Source of the DNA: Bryobacter sp.
GTDB lineage: Bacteria > Acidobacteriota > Terriglobia > Bryobacterales > Bryobacteraceae
Direction of reading: 5' to 3'
Assembly (NCBI GenBank): GCA_022843605.1
Contig: JALHNI010000059.1
Coordinates: 1-37,369 of the forward strand
Length of the DNA: 37,369 nucleotides
The translations under genes were made by a program, and so were the position numbers. Positions 24,979 through 33,800 of this stretch are shown one piece after another; positions within the stretch are counted from its first letter, which is position 1; each line of letters opens with the position of its first letter. The notes below the pieces were generated by a model. The model had not been told where the DNA came from, did no database searches, and worked only from the letters and a program-made list of their open reading frames with translations.

Positions 24979-26079
24979 ATGAGCGCGAATGCCGACGCAG
25001 TCGGATTGCCAATGGAAGCCCTGGAGACACCGGCCCTGTGTCTTGATCTCGACACGTATGAACGGAATGTTGAACGGATGGTGGAGTACATCGTCCGCCG
25101 GAATGGTTTGGGGTGGCGGCCCCACATGAAGGGCCAGAAGGCGGCGCCGTTAGCGCTCAAGGCGATCGCAGCGGGCGCGTTAGGCGTGACGTGCGCCACC
25201 TTGTACGAAGCCGAAGCGATGGCTGAGGCCGGCGTGAATAGCATCCTCATTGCGAATCAGGTGGTGGGCGAGAAAAAGCTGGCTCGACTCGCCCGATTGG
25301 TGCGCCGGACGCCGGGGGTGATCGCGGCAACGGACAGCCTGGCGCATGTCCGGCTGGTGCAGGACGCGGCAGTGACGGCAGGCGTCGAGATCGGGCTGCT
25401 GATTGAGGTGAACGTTGGCATGAACCGATGCGGCATCGCGCCGGGAGAGGCGACAGTGGAATTGGCGCGAGAGATCACCGCCGCCCCTGGCTTGCGGCTG
25501 GATGGGCTCATGGGTTGGGAAGGCCACGTGCTGGCGTTCGACGATGCCACGAAGCAGACAAAGATCGGCGAGGCGATGAAGGCTTTGACGTCGACCGCCG
25601 AGGCGTGCCGGGAAGCAGGGATTGAGATCAAGATCGTTTCCTCAAGCGGCAGCGGAACGTTTCGCATGGCGGCGCCGACAGAAGGCATCACCGAAGTTCA
25701 GGCGGGCGGCGGCGTGTTTTCCGACTTGAACTACGCCAAGTGGGGGCTAGACCACGATTTCGCGTTGACGATCCTGACGCGGGTGGTGAGCCGGCCGACG
25801 GAGACGCGCGTGGTGGTGGACGGCGGATTCAAGACGATGAGCGTACAACACGGTCTGCCGCAGCCCCTGGGGCTGGAAGTGAAGGGCGTATTGCTCTCAG
25901 CCGAGCACGGCAGCCTGGAACTGTCGACGCCATCCCGGCAGCCGGCAGTGGGTGACCTGGTGGAGTTTGTGCCCGGCTACACGGACAGCACGGTCTGCCT
26001 GCACGACGAGATGTGCGCCTTGCGGGGCGGGAAGCTGGAAGCGGTGTGGACGATCCCCGGGCGGACAGGCCATCGGTGA
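24979..26079 (+). CDS. D-threonine aldolase/D-serine dehydratase-like PLP enzyme
   Basis: A 366-residue fold-type III (alanine-racemase-like) PLP enzyme. The N-terminal LETPALCLDLDTYERNVERM is the family opening. RPHMKGQK holds the PLP Schiff-base Lys51. IEVNVGMNRCGIAPGEATVE is the strand bearing phosphate-binding residues. VSSSGSGTFRMA and GGGVFSDLNYAKWG contact the cofactor. Near the C-terminus His342 in VCLHDEM corresponds to the divalent-metal His of D-threonine aldolases, where the partner is an acidic residue two positions later (here Glu344). Likely reaction: retro-aldol cleavage or dehydration of a D-beta-hydroxy amino acid. It is cytoplasmic. Its stop touches the stop of the convergent BNR gene with no gap. 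Confidence 0.88.
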   Translation: MSANADAVGLPMEALETPALCLDLDTYERNVERMVEYIVRRNGLGWRPHMKGQKAAPLALKAIAAGALGVTCATLYEAEAMAEAGVNSILIANQVVGEKKLARLARLVRRTPGVIAATDSLAHVRLVQDAAVTAGVEIGLLIEVNVGMNRCGIAPGEATVELAREITAAPGLRLDGLMGWEGHVLAFDDATKQTKIGEAMKALTSTAEACREAGIEIKIVSSSGSGTFRMAAPTEGITEVQAGGGVFSDLNYAKWGLDHDFALTILTRVVSRPTETRVVVDGGFKTMSVQHGLPQPLGLEVKGVLLSAEHGSLELSTPSRQPAVGDLVEFVPGYTDSTVCLHDEMCALRGGKLEAVWTIPGRTGHR

Positions 26080-27459
26080 CTAACGTAGGCGGACGGGTTT
26101 AGCGAAGTCGCCGGTCATCTTCTCGGGCAGTTGCCAAACGACGCTGCCTTGGCGGTTCGTGAAGTAGAGCCGGGAGTTCGAAGGCTTCAATGTGTCGCCG
26201 TCGGCCCAAAGGGCGTAGAAGTCCGGATGCGCATGGACGGGCTTCTTGGCGTAGGTGTGATTCCATTCCTTGGCATGGGTGAGTTGGCGGACGTTGCGCC
26301 ACGTTTGTCCCTGATCGCGGCTGAGCCACATCACCATGTCGCCTCCGGTGGTGTCGGGTTGCGGCCCCGGAGCGGTGGGGGCGAAGATACGCCAGGCGCC
26401 ATCAGGCTCAATCCAGAGGCCGCCGTGATCGTAGTTGTGGTCGCTTTGGGTAACGGGGCGGATCTGCCAATCGCGGCCGGTCCAGCGGGCGGTGTACCAC
26501 TGTCGCGGGCCATTGGCCGGTCCGGGCTCAAAGCCTTTGGTCGTGAGATAGAGGATGACGGGGTGACCGTCACGGTCGAAGGCGACTTCCTTGAGATAGA
26601 CCTTGAGCCCTTCCGCCTGATAGTCGCGGACGAGCGCCGGGTTCTTCGCAGCGCGCAACGGCATGTCGAGAGTCTGGCCGGCGACGTTCCGCCAGGTGCG
26701 CCCCTGATCGCGGGTCTCGACGTAGTAAATGTTGGTGCGGGCGTTGAGGCCGACGGGATCCGGGTGCATGTCGAAGACGGAGGCTACACGGTCACCGGAG
26801 TGAGCCGTCACCTGATACTGGCCCAACTGGATGCGAGCCACCAATTGCGGCGGGAGCCACTCGCGGCCATCGGCACTCGAGGAGCGGTAAAGGCTGCGGC
26901 CCTTGTCTTCGTACAAGGTGTACAGGAAGACGAAGCCTTGACCTTGGGGTCGCCAGACATGGCCATAAGAGAAGTTGGTGGTGCGCACGAGTTCGAAGTC
27001 GCGAATGTCATAGGGTTTGCGGCTGCGGTGGATGTAGGCGGGGCGAGAAGTGCCATGGGCGTTCGAGAAGACCCAGAGATGACCCTGATCATCAATGGAA
27101 AGCAGCGGATTGTCGTGAGCGTCGTCGGTGTGTTTGTTCAGGAGGATGGTGGGGCGCGGGACGAGGCCGGTGCGGTGGTCGTAATAGGAAACCATGTGCA
27201 GCAACTGGGGCTTGCCGGATGCGGGAGTGTTACCGAGCGTTCCGCCGTAGACAAAGAAAGTCTTGTGGGCCTCCTTGGAGTAGATCGCGATGGGGGACTG
27301 TTGCTGCGGGTAAGTGGCGAAGCCGCCGCTGTACTTGTAAACGAAGCGGTCGCCGGTAGGTTGGTTGAAGTACCAGATGCCCCGGTAGCCATCGGAGACT
27401 TGGTTGAGGGTGACCGGGTCAGCGGCCAGGAAGGTGAGAAAGAACGTGAGAAGTTTCAT
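26080..27459 (-). CDS. BNR_4-type repeat protein, possible polysaccharide-active enzyme
   Basis: A 459-residue exported protein (MKLLTFFLTFLAADP). The pattern DGYRGIWYFNQPTGDRFVYK, KYSGGFATYPQQQSPIAIYS and HKTFFVYGGTLGN is typical of the BNR_4 family. Asp-box-like turns recur (SIDDQGHLWVFSNAHGTSRP, SADGREWLPP, TRDQGRTWRNVAG, SRDQGQTWRNVRQ), indicating a seven-bladed propeller. Several polysaccharide lyases (for example ulvan lyase types) share this fold; whether this one is catalytic cannot be read here. It is the second gene of a minus-strand pair, 21 bp after the L,D-transpeptidase gene. Confidence is high for the fold and low for the reaction. Confidence 0.8.
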   Translation of the reverse strand: MKLLTFFLTFLAADPVTLNQVSDGYRGIWYFNQPTGDRFVYKYSGGFATYPQQQSPIAIYSKEAHKTFFVYGGTLGNTPASGKPQLLHMVSYYDHRTGLVPRPTILLNKHTDDAHDNPLLSIDDQGHLWVFSNAHGTSRPAYIHRSRKPYDIRDFELVRTTNFSYGHVWRPQGQGFVFLYTLYEDKGRSLYRSSSADGREWLPPQLVARIQLGQYQVTAHSGDRVASVFDMHPDPVGLNARTNIYYVETRDQGRTWRNVAGQTLDMPLRAAKNPALVRDYQAEGLKVYLKEVAFDRDGHPVILYLTTKGFEPGPANGPRQWYTARWTGRDWQIRPVTQSDHNYDHGGLWIEPDGAWRIFAPTAPGPQPDTTGGDMVMWLSRDQGQTWRNVRQLTHAKEWNHTYAKKPVHAHPDFYALWADGDTLKPSNSRLYFTNRQGSVVWQLPEKMTGDFAKPVRLR

Positions 27460-27480
27460 GCGCCACGTGAGAATCAGCCC

Positions 27481-28284
27481 TTAGTTTGACGTATTCGGAC
27501 GGGACGAACCGGGCTTCGGTGACCACGGAGGCCGGACGGTGCGCTGGGAGTCCACGACGACCAGGTACCGGCCAGACCAGGGTGTAGGATTGCGGGTGGC
27601 CGGGATGACGAAAAATTTTCTGCCGTCCAGCATTTTGCGTTCATAGTCGGCGTCGAGGAGACCGTAGTGGTCGAGGAAGGTGTTGAGAGAGGCGGAGATG
27701 CGGACGCAGCCTTTGGAGCGAGCGGTGCCGAGGAGTGGTTCAAGGAGGTCAGGGTCAGTGGAGTGAATTTGCAGACGCATCACGCCGAGGTGGCCGTCGC
27801 CCCAGCCGCGAGGCGCGTCGACCCAGCCAAAGTCATAGACGCGCATGCCCTTAACGCCGTAACCGCGGATGCCGTTCTGGTTGCGAGTGCCTTCAGCCCG
27901 GAAGTCCTGATTGGCGGTGGTGTGGTCGAAGACGCCGGTAGGCGTAGTGAAGTATTCAAACTGGCCGGGTTTCCCGGTGGTTGCGGGCGCAGCTCCTACA
28001 AAGTGAACAGCGCCGGTCTCGGAGATCCAAAAGAGCATCACGGCCTGGATAGATTCGCTGCGATCGGCCAGAAGAATGTACTGAGGCTCCGAAATCGTGA
28101 CGCCCGCGGCGGCGAGGTTTTCCGTGAGAAGACGGCCGTAGAAGTTTTGTTCGTCCTCAGGGAGCTGGAGCCGGGGTTCGACTTCAGCGGCGAAGCGTGG
28201 AACAAGGAACGAGCCATCGACCAGATCCGCTCCGCCCACGGGCAGGAGCAGAAGGCAGGCAGCGAGTATGGAATTCAGCGACAC
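27481..28284 (-). CDS. L,D-transpeptidase (YkuD domain)
   Basis: A 267-residue protein with a signal peptide (MSLNSILAACLLLLPVGGAD). The catalytic YkuD motif is complete: RLQIHSTD with His174, and SKGCVRIS with nucleophile Cys193 and Arg195. The enzyme family forms 3-3 peptidoglycan cross-links or attaches proteins to meso-DAP in the periplasm. An unusual feature is the long N-terminal region before the motif (residues 20-160). The proline-rich C-terminus (PPWSPKPGSSRPN) is short. It is the first gene of the transpeptidase-BNR pair, and the upstream region holds an 8-bp inverted repeat. Confidence 0.88.
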   Translation of the reverse strand: MSLNSILAACLLLLPVGGADLVDGSFLVPRFAAEVEPRLQLPEDEQNFYGRLLTENLAAAGVTISEPQYILLADRSESIQAVMLFWISETGAVHFVGAAPATTGKPGQFEYFTTPTGVFDHTTANQDFRAEGTRNQNGIRGYGVKGMRVYDFGWVDAPRGWGDGHLGVMRLQIHSTDPDLLEPLLGTARSKGCVRISASLNTFLDHYGLLDADYERKMLDGRKFFVIPATRNPTPWSGRYLVVVDSQRTVRPPWSPKPGSSRPNTSN

Positions 28285-28300
28285 TACGCCGGTTTTATGA

Positions 28301-28337
28301 GCACTTGAGCTGCCAGTTGGAGTGGCCGTTCAAGTGC
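28301..28337. promoter_or_regulatory. 8-bp inverted repeat upstream of the L,D-transpeptidase
   Basis: GCACTTGA (28301-28308) and TCAAGTGC (28330-28337) are perfect reverse complements separated by 21 nt, beginning 17 bp upstream of the transpeptidase ATG in the 162-bp gap between it and divergent manC-like. It could be an operator or a leader stem-loop. No recognised regulator binding consensus. Confidence 0.35.
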
Positions 28338-28446
28338 AGCGCATTTCTGAAGATGCGGGCAGATCGCCCGGGAAACAGTCGTTAAGGTGCGCGAAAGCGC
28401 TCAGCTCCGCGCGGGAACACGCTAGGGATAAGGATATCGGCGGACA

Positions 28447-29358
28447 ATGACTACTCCGGTAACGGGACAACGTTGGGCCCTGATCCTGGCGGGCGGCGAA
28501 GGCTCTCGGCTAAAGCCGCTCACGCGAAAGCTCTGCGGCGATGAGCGGCCCAAGCAGTTCTGCCGCCTATTGGGCCAGGAGACCCTGATCGAAGCCACGC
28601 GGCGTCGCTTGCCGCCGGACATTGCGGGGTGCCGCGTTCTGTTCTCCCTATCCGAGCCGCACCGGGAGTTCTTCGAAGCGGAGCAAGGCATAGAACCCTG
28701 TCAGCGGCTGGTGCAGCCTGAGAACAAAGGCACCGCCCCACCAATCGCGCACGCGCTGCTTGGCATCCAGGCGATGGACCCCGGCGCGACGGTAGCCATT
28801 CTGCCTTGCGATCACTACTACTCCGACGATGCCGCCTTCACGCGCATTCTGGATCTCGCCCTGGCGATGGCGGAGAAGCATCCGGCCCAGGTGGTGCTGC
28901 TGGGGGCGCCGGCGAGTTCACCCGAAGTGCAATACGGCTGGATTGAAACCGCCGTGCCGGACGAAGTGACCAACACATGCGCGGTGAAGGGATTCGTGGA
29001 GAAACCCAGCTTGGAGCGGGCAAAAGAGCTTTGGCGGCAGGGATCGCTATGGAACACCTTCGTGATGGCCGGCAAGGTGAGCGCTTTTCTCGGGATGATG
29101 GAGACGGCATTACCGGGTCTGGCGAAGCTTCTGAACGGTGTGCGGTTCTCGATCGGCGCCGAAACGAAAATCAATGCTGAGCTCTATCGGCCGCTGGAGG
29201 AGTTGAATTTTTCGCATGACGTACTGGCTCGGGCCGTTGGGCGATTGCTGGTGATGCCCTTGACCGGCATCGCGTGGAGCGATCTGGGGGAGCCATTGCG
29301 CGCCGAAGCCGCGGCTCGGGAGGCTGGAACGCTTTGGCGGGCGGCAGCGGGGGCTTAG
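28447..29358 (+). CDS. Mannose-1-phosphate guanylyltransferase-like sugar nucleotidyltransferase
   Basis: A 303-residue protein. The nucleotide-binding signature ALILAGGEGSRLKPLTRK is followed by ERPKQFCRLLGQETLIE, typical of mannose-1-phosphate guanylyltransferases. LPCDHYYSD is the metal-binding Asp region, and VKGFVEKPSLERAKEL is the FVEKP sugar-binding loop. GIAWSDLGEP is the conserved end. Unlike bifunctional ManC/AlgA it has no C-terminal cupin (PMI) domain. It produces GDP-mannose (or another NDP-sugar) for glycan synthesis in the cytoplasm. The last 4 nt overlap the end of the convergent MBL gene. The exact sugar is inferred from the family only. Confidence 0.88.
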   Translation: MTTPVTGQRWALILAGGEGSRLKPLTRKLCGDERPKQFCRLLGQETLIEATRRRLPPDIAGCRVLFSLSEPHREFFEAEQGIEPCQRLVQPENKGTAPPIAHALLGIQAMDPGATVAILPCDHYYSDDAAFTRILDLALAMAEKHPAQVVLLGAPASSPEVQYGWIETAVPDEVTNTCAVKGFVEKPSLERAKELWRQGSLWNTFVMAGKVSAFLGMMETALPGLAKLLNGVRFSIGAETKINAELYRPLEELNFSHDVLARAVGRLLVMPLTGIAWSDLGEPLRAEAAAREAGTLWRAAAGA

Positions 29359-30821
29359 AGCGGAAGGCGATAGTCGACGTAGAGTTCGTTTGAGGTGTCG
29401 ACGTCTTCGAGGAAACGGTTCCAGGATGGCTGGCCGAGGTTGGCGGGGTTCTCTGCGCGAATCGGATTCTGCCCCGGGTCGGCGTAGATGACCCGGCCCC
29501 GGGCTCGTTCCTGAAGGGCGGGGCCGAGTTTCGCCGCAGGCATGTCCCAGCCTTGTTTGTGCCGGGCGAAGGCCGAGTCGGTGGGGACGGCGGCGACGAG
29601 ATCCGGACTGGTCATGGCTTCGAGGCCCGCGCGCAGAGTCGCGTTGCCGCTGCCATGGTGGCCGACTTTGTAGAAGACGGTGCGCGCCAGAAGGTCCTGG
29701 GCCGCCACCTTGGATTTGTCCGGCAGCGTAAAGACCAGGTTCTGCCAACTTTTCCAGCTTTCGAGTTCGGAGTCGCCGACAAAGAGGAGGACCTTGCCGC
29801 TGGCGATGAACTCAAAGGCCAGCACAAGGCTGGTGTTGTTGATGGAGTTGTCGAGTTGGAGGGCTAGTAAGGCCGCCGACTGCAGCCAGTCATCGTCGAT
29901 CCTGCGGGCGGCGTCTTCGAGATAGCGGCGGCCCAGGTCGCCGAACTCCTGGCGGCGCCCAAACTCGCTTTCCGGCCAAGCAAGTGACACGTCGAAGGGC
30001 CGCAGGCACTCCGCGATCTCCGGTACTTCACTGCCCCCGGCCGCGCCCATGACGGCGGCGGCCCAGGCGAAGGAGGTGCCATCTTTGAGCTTCTTGCCGT
30101 CCTTAAAGCCTTCCGCGTGCGGCGTACGCTCCTGCCGGAGCGCGGCTCGATCCATGGGGGGCGCGAGGACATAGATGCGCAGACCGCCGGGCAACCAGTC
30201 GCGCTCAAAGACGTCGCCGGGTTTGAGGAACGGGTCAGAGGGCTTGCGCAGGTCCGTGACAAACGTCATGCCGGCGTCGCTTTGCTTGGAGAACCCCATC
30301 ACGCGGGTGGCGGCGACGCCGCACTCACGGTCATAGAGCGACTCGGAGACCATCAGGCGGGTGACGGCCAAGTTGAGGGCTTCGGCCATGGCGTGCTGCT
30401 GCTGCTTCTTTTCGATGGCGATGGTCTGGCTGGGATCTTCGGTCCAGGCGGCCCAGACCTCGTTGGTCTTCAGCTTGGCGAACTCATCCTTGGCGAAGAA
30501 GAAGCCGGCCACGTGGTCCCAGTGCTCGTGGGTGGCGACGAGGGCCTGAAGTTGGTCGCCAGTGGTTTGGCGGATGTGGGCGGCGATGCGGGTGAGTCGA
30601 TCCTTCTGGCCGGCGGTCCCGATGAAGACGCCGCAGTCGATGAGCACGTGATGCTCGCGGCCGTCGTGCGGGAAGGTGAGCAGGAAGCAGTCGCCCAGGC
30701 CGGGGCGATACATGCGGATGCGGACCTTCGCCGGGGTTGGTGCTTTCTTGGCGGGTGCTCTCTTCGCGAGTGCTTTCGCAATTGGGGCCTTCTTGGCGGC
30801 TTTCTTCGTGGCGTTACGCAT
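29355..30821 (-). CDS. Metallo-beta-lactamase-fold protein with a lysine/alanine-rich N-terminal tail
   Basis: About 488 residues. The ATG at 30821 overlaps the stop of the upstream protease gene by 8 nt, and GAGGACGAAGG precedes it; ATG 30836 is an alternative. Residues 1-32 are a Lys/Ala/Pro-rich tail (NATKKAAKKAPIAKALAK) resembling histone-H1-like or nucleic-acid-binding tails. From residue 35 the MBL fold begins: MYRPGLGDCFLLTF, VLIDCGVF and the metal motif HEHWDH at 98-103. Later ligands are FVGDSELESW and KVGHHGSGNA, as in ComEC-like MBLs. There is no signal peptide and no transmembrane segment. It is tightly coupled to the dual protease, so the two probably act together; a nuclease or phosphodiesterase activity is plausible but not shown. 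Confidence 0.88.
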   Translation of the reverse strand: MRNATKKAAKKAPIAKALAKRAPAKKAPTPAKVRIRMYRPGLGDCFLLTFPHDGREHHVLIDCGVFIGTAGQKDRLTRIAAHIRQTTGDQLQALVATHEHWDHVAGFFFAKDEFAKLKTNEVWAAWTEDPSQTIAIEKKQQQHAMAEALNLAVTRLMVSESLYDRECGVAATRVMGFSKQSDAGMTFVTDLRKPSDPFLKPGDVFERDWLPGGLRIYVLAPPMDRAALRQERTPHAEGFKDGKKLKDGTSFAWAAAVMGAAGGSEVPEIAECLRPFDVSLAWPESEFGRRQEFGDLGRRYLEDAARRIDDDWLQSAALLALQLDNSINNTSLVLAFEFIASGKVLLFVGDSELESWKSWQNLVFTLPDKSKVAAQDLLARTVFYKVGHHGSGNATLRAGLEAMTSPDLVAAVPTDSAFARHKQGWDMPAAKLGPALQERARGRVIYADPGQNPIRAENPANLGQPSWNRFLEDVDTSNELYVDYRLPL

Positions 30822-33800
30822 AGCCTTCGTCCTCACTCAGTTCATCAGAATGATCGTGCACCACGGCGAAGCGTGAGCCGGGTCCGGCGAAGGGCGTATG
30901 GCCCAGGTAAGTGGAGCCCCAGCTCTTGCCGGAGTCTGCCCAGGCCTGACGCGAACGGCTGCCCCAACTCTTGCGGACCAGGAACCGGATCTCGCCGGTA
31001 TCGCAATTCGTGATGATGGTGCAACCTCCCACGCGGCCATCGCGTTCGTGCCTGAGCGAAACGATGACGTCGCGATGCACGGTGCCGGAGGCATCCTCGC
31101 GTTCAGCGAAGTTCAGGGCATACACCTCGAAGCGAGCCTGGCCGGAGTCGGCATCGAAGACGCCCAGTTCCCGCAAAAGTTTTTCACGGTTGGCTTCGGG
31201 CATCTGTTTGAGCGCCTCTTCGAGGAGGTCATGCACTTGGGCGCGCTCCTGGCGGAGGAGGTGATAGACGGCTTGGCGGGCAGGCAACGGTCCGCCGAGA
31301 CGTGGCGAGGACCCTGGCGGGGCCTGGCGCGAGAAACGGGAGGGCTGGAACTCGTCGAGGATCTTGCGATCAGGCAGGGGCCACTCGACTTCGTCGGCGC
31401 GAGACACGCGGCGCACCAGGTCGCCCAACAGGCGCAGTCGAAACCGCAGCTTCACACCCGCTTCGGTGCTGCTGAAGATCTCGATGGTCGTTTCGTCGGG
31501 AGGGTGCCAAGATAGGGAGTCTGGAGACATGGTGCGCACATCCCGGGGATAGATGCCGCGTTTGCGAAAGGCGTCGATCAGCGCGGGCCGGTAGAAGTAG
31601 GCATCGTCGGGATAGAGATCCATGTCGGCCGTGATGAGAGCGCGCAAATAGTCACCAAAGGTGAGGTCAACGGGCGGGCAGTAGTCGATGGCGCGGATGC
31701 ACATGCGCAGCACCTGGGACGCGGTCTTGCTGGCCTCGGCGGCGAGGCGATTGACGAGGTCCGGGTGGAGTTCGCCTTCGCGCAGGATGCCGGTGCCCTC
31801 GGAGGCGATGCGGCGCAGATCCGCGACGCGATGCTCATAGATGGTGACGAAGGCATCGAAGATCGCGGCCACCAGAATCGCGCCTCGGGTATGGGGTTCC
31901 GTAGCGGCGTCGATCGCGTTGGGGTCGGGCTCGATGCCGAGGTAACTGCGAAGGGCGCCATGCAGTCCGCTGCCTTCGCCAAACTGCTGGGCGAGTTCTA
32001 CCAGGTAGCTCTTGACGCGCAGGCTGCCTCGGGTGCGGGCTAACTGGTGATTCAGTATGTGGGGCAACGCGAAATGCTGGAAGAGGGCGACGAGGTCGGC
32101 GAAGGCTTCGTGGAAGGCCAGCATGTCCCCGTTAGTGGGCGAGGCGAGTCCGCTAGCCATGCCGTCGAGCAAAGCGTGAGACATCTCATGCGCGACGACA
32201 TCGTGCGAGAGGCAGGTGAAGACGATGCCACCGGGATTCATGGTGCCAGGACTTAACGGCCGGGCCGGGAAGTACCCAAAGAGCAGCGCCTTCTTGAGTG
32301 GGTTGTAGTACGCATTGCGCGCGCGCAGAGCGTGAGGATAGATGCGCAGTTGGCCAACGTATTGCGCTTCGCGCCGCCCCTCCATCACCGGGGACCACAG
32401 CGCGCGGCGGCCAAGCGCGCGTTCAAAGGTGCGAATGGTGCGCATGGCGACGGCGTAGACCATCTGCTGATGGAACTTGGGGTCGCGTTCGAGGGGGGTC
32501 AGTCCATCGGTGCTGAGCAGCAACCGGTCTTCGAGATCAACGGGCGCATAGAAGCATCGACAGGAGGGGTCGTGATCAATCACTTCGATGTACTCGCCGC
32601 GCGGGCCAGGCTGCAAATCCTCCCATGGGATTGCAACGGTGGTGATGGCAATGGCAGCGCTAGCCAAAGATTGGCTGGCAGCAGGATCGAAGGCGAAGAC
32701 ACGCAGACGCCGTTCGGTGGGCGTATTCGGGTGAAACTCGCGCTTGCCGCCTTGGGCCAAACGCTTCCGCGGCGCGGTCCCCGGGCGTTGATGGCTAGCC
32801 CGCAGCGCCTCCTTGAGGCGGTTGGAAGCGTGCGGCGATTCGATGGCGGCGTCCAGCAGTTGCTCAAGCTGCTTCGGGTCCGTCAGGTTCGCTGGATCCG
32901 GCAACGCAGCCTCGAAATTCGGGTCGCGGTGCATGAGCTGGGTAAGTTCGAGGTCGAAAGCGGATTCGAGCGGGTTGGCGGGAGCAGCTTGGAAGACGAG
33001 TCCGCGCAAGGCGCGGAAGAAGGCGAAGGCCGCCGAGTCCTTCGGCTGCTGTACGAGCTTGGCGCGAGCGGCGGCGGTGGCCTTCACGCTCAACGAATCG
33101 AAGGCCCGCAACACGCCCTGTCCAAAGTGTTTGCGCGAACCAGGACGGCTGCGATCGGCTTTCTCAAAGAGTGCCGTACGTACCATCTCCACACGCTGCC
33201 AGGGGTCCCAACCGGCGACCGAGGCTTTGTGTTTCTGCAGCCAGAGCGCCGCGGCGGCCGCAACCTGCGGCGTGGCCGAGGAGGTGCCTTCGCCATCCCA
33301 GTCGACGATGTTGGCGGAGCCGATTTCGGCCCAGGGCATGTTCGGGGTGAAGGCGGCGATGGCCGTGTCCATTTTGCCGTCGGGGCCGTAATTGCCTGAC
33401 ATCTTGCCAAGCGGTAGGTCGTACGGAGTGAAGTCGGCCATGATGCCGCAGGCGGCCAGCACCCGGTTGAAGCGCGCGGGGAAGACGATGCTCTTGGGCG
33501 CGCCGTAGTTGTTCCCGGCGGCGGTGACCATCAGGATGCCCTTGTCGTAAGCTTCGTTCACCGCGTCGGCCCAGGCGCCTGAAGCCACGCCGCCCATACT
33601 CATGGAGAGCACGTCGACGGCAGTGCTTGCGTGGCCTTGCAGACTAATCAGATAGCGAAGGGCTTCGGCGAAGGCGCTGGTGCGCAGCAGAAGCACGGAG
33701 GTGGCGATGCGAATTGGAATCACTTCAATGCCGGGAGCGCCACCGAGGGCAAATCCGGACGGAGTGGGCGCCTTCATGCCCTGCAACTCACGGCCCGCCA

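Noticed and set aside
26131..27489. 452-codon plus-strand open frame
   Set aside because: Antisense to the BNR gene, which has a signal peptide and clear Asp-box turns.
32332..33399. 355-codon plus-strand open frame inside the protease gene
   Set aside because: Antisense to the S8 catalytic region; no motifs.
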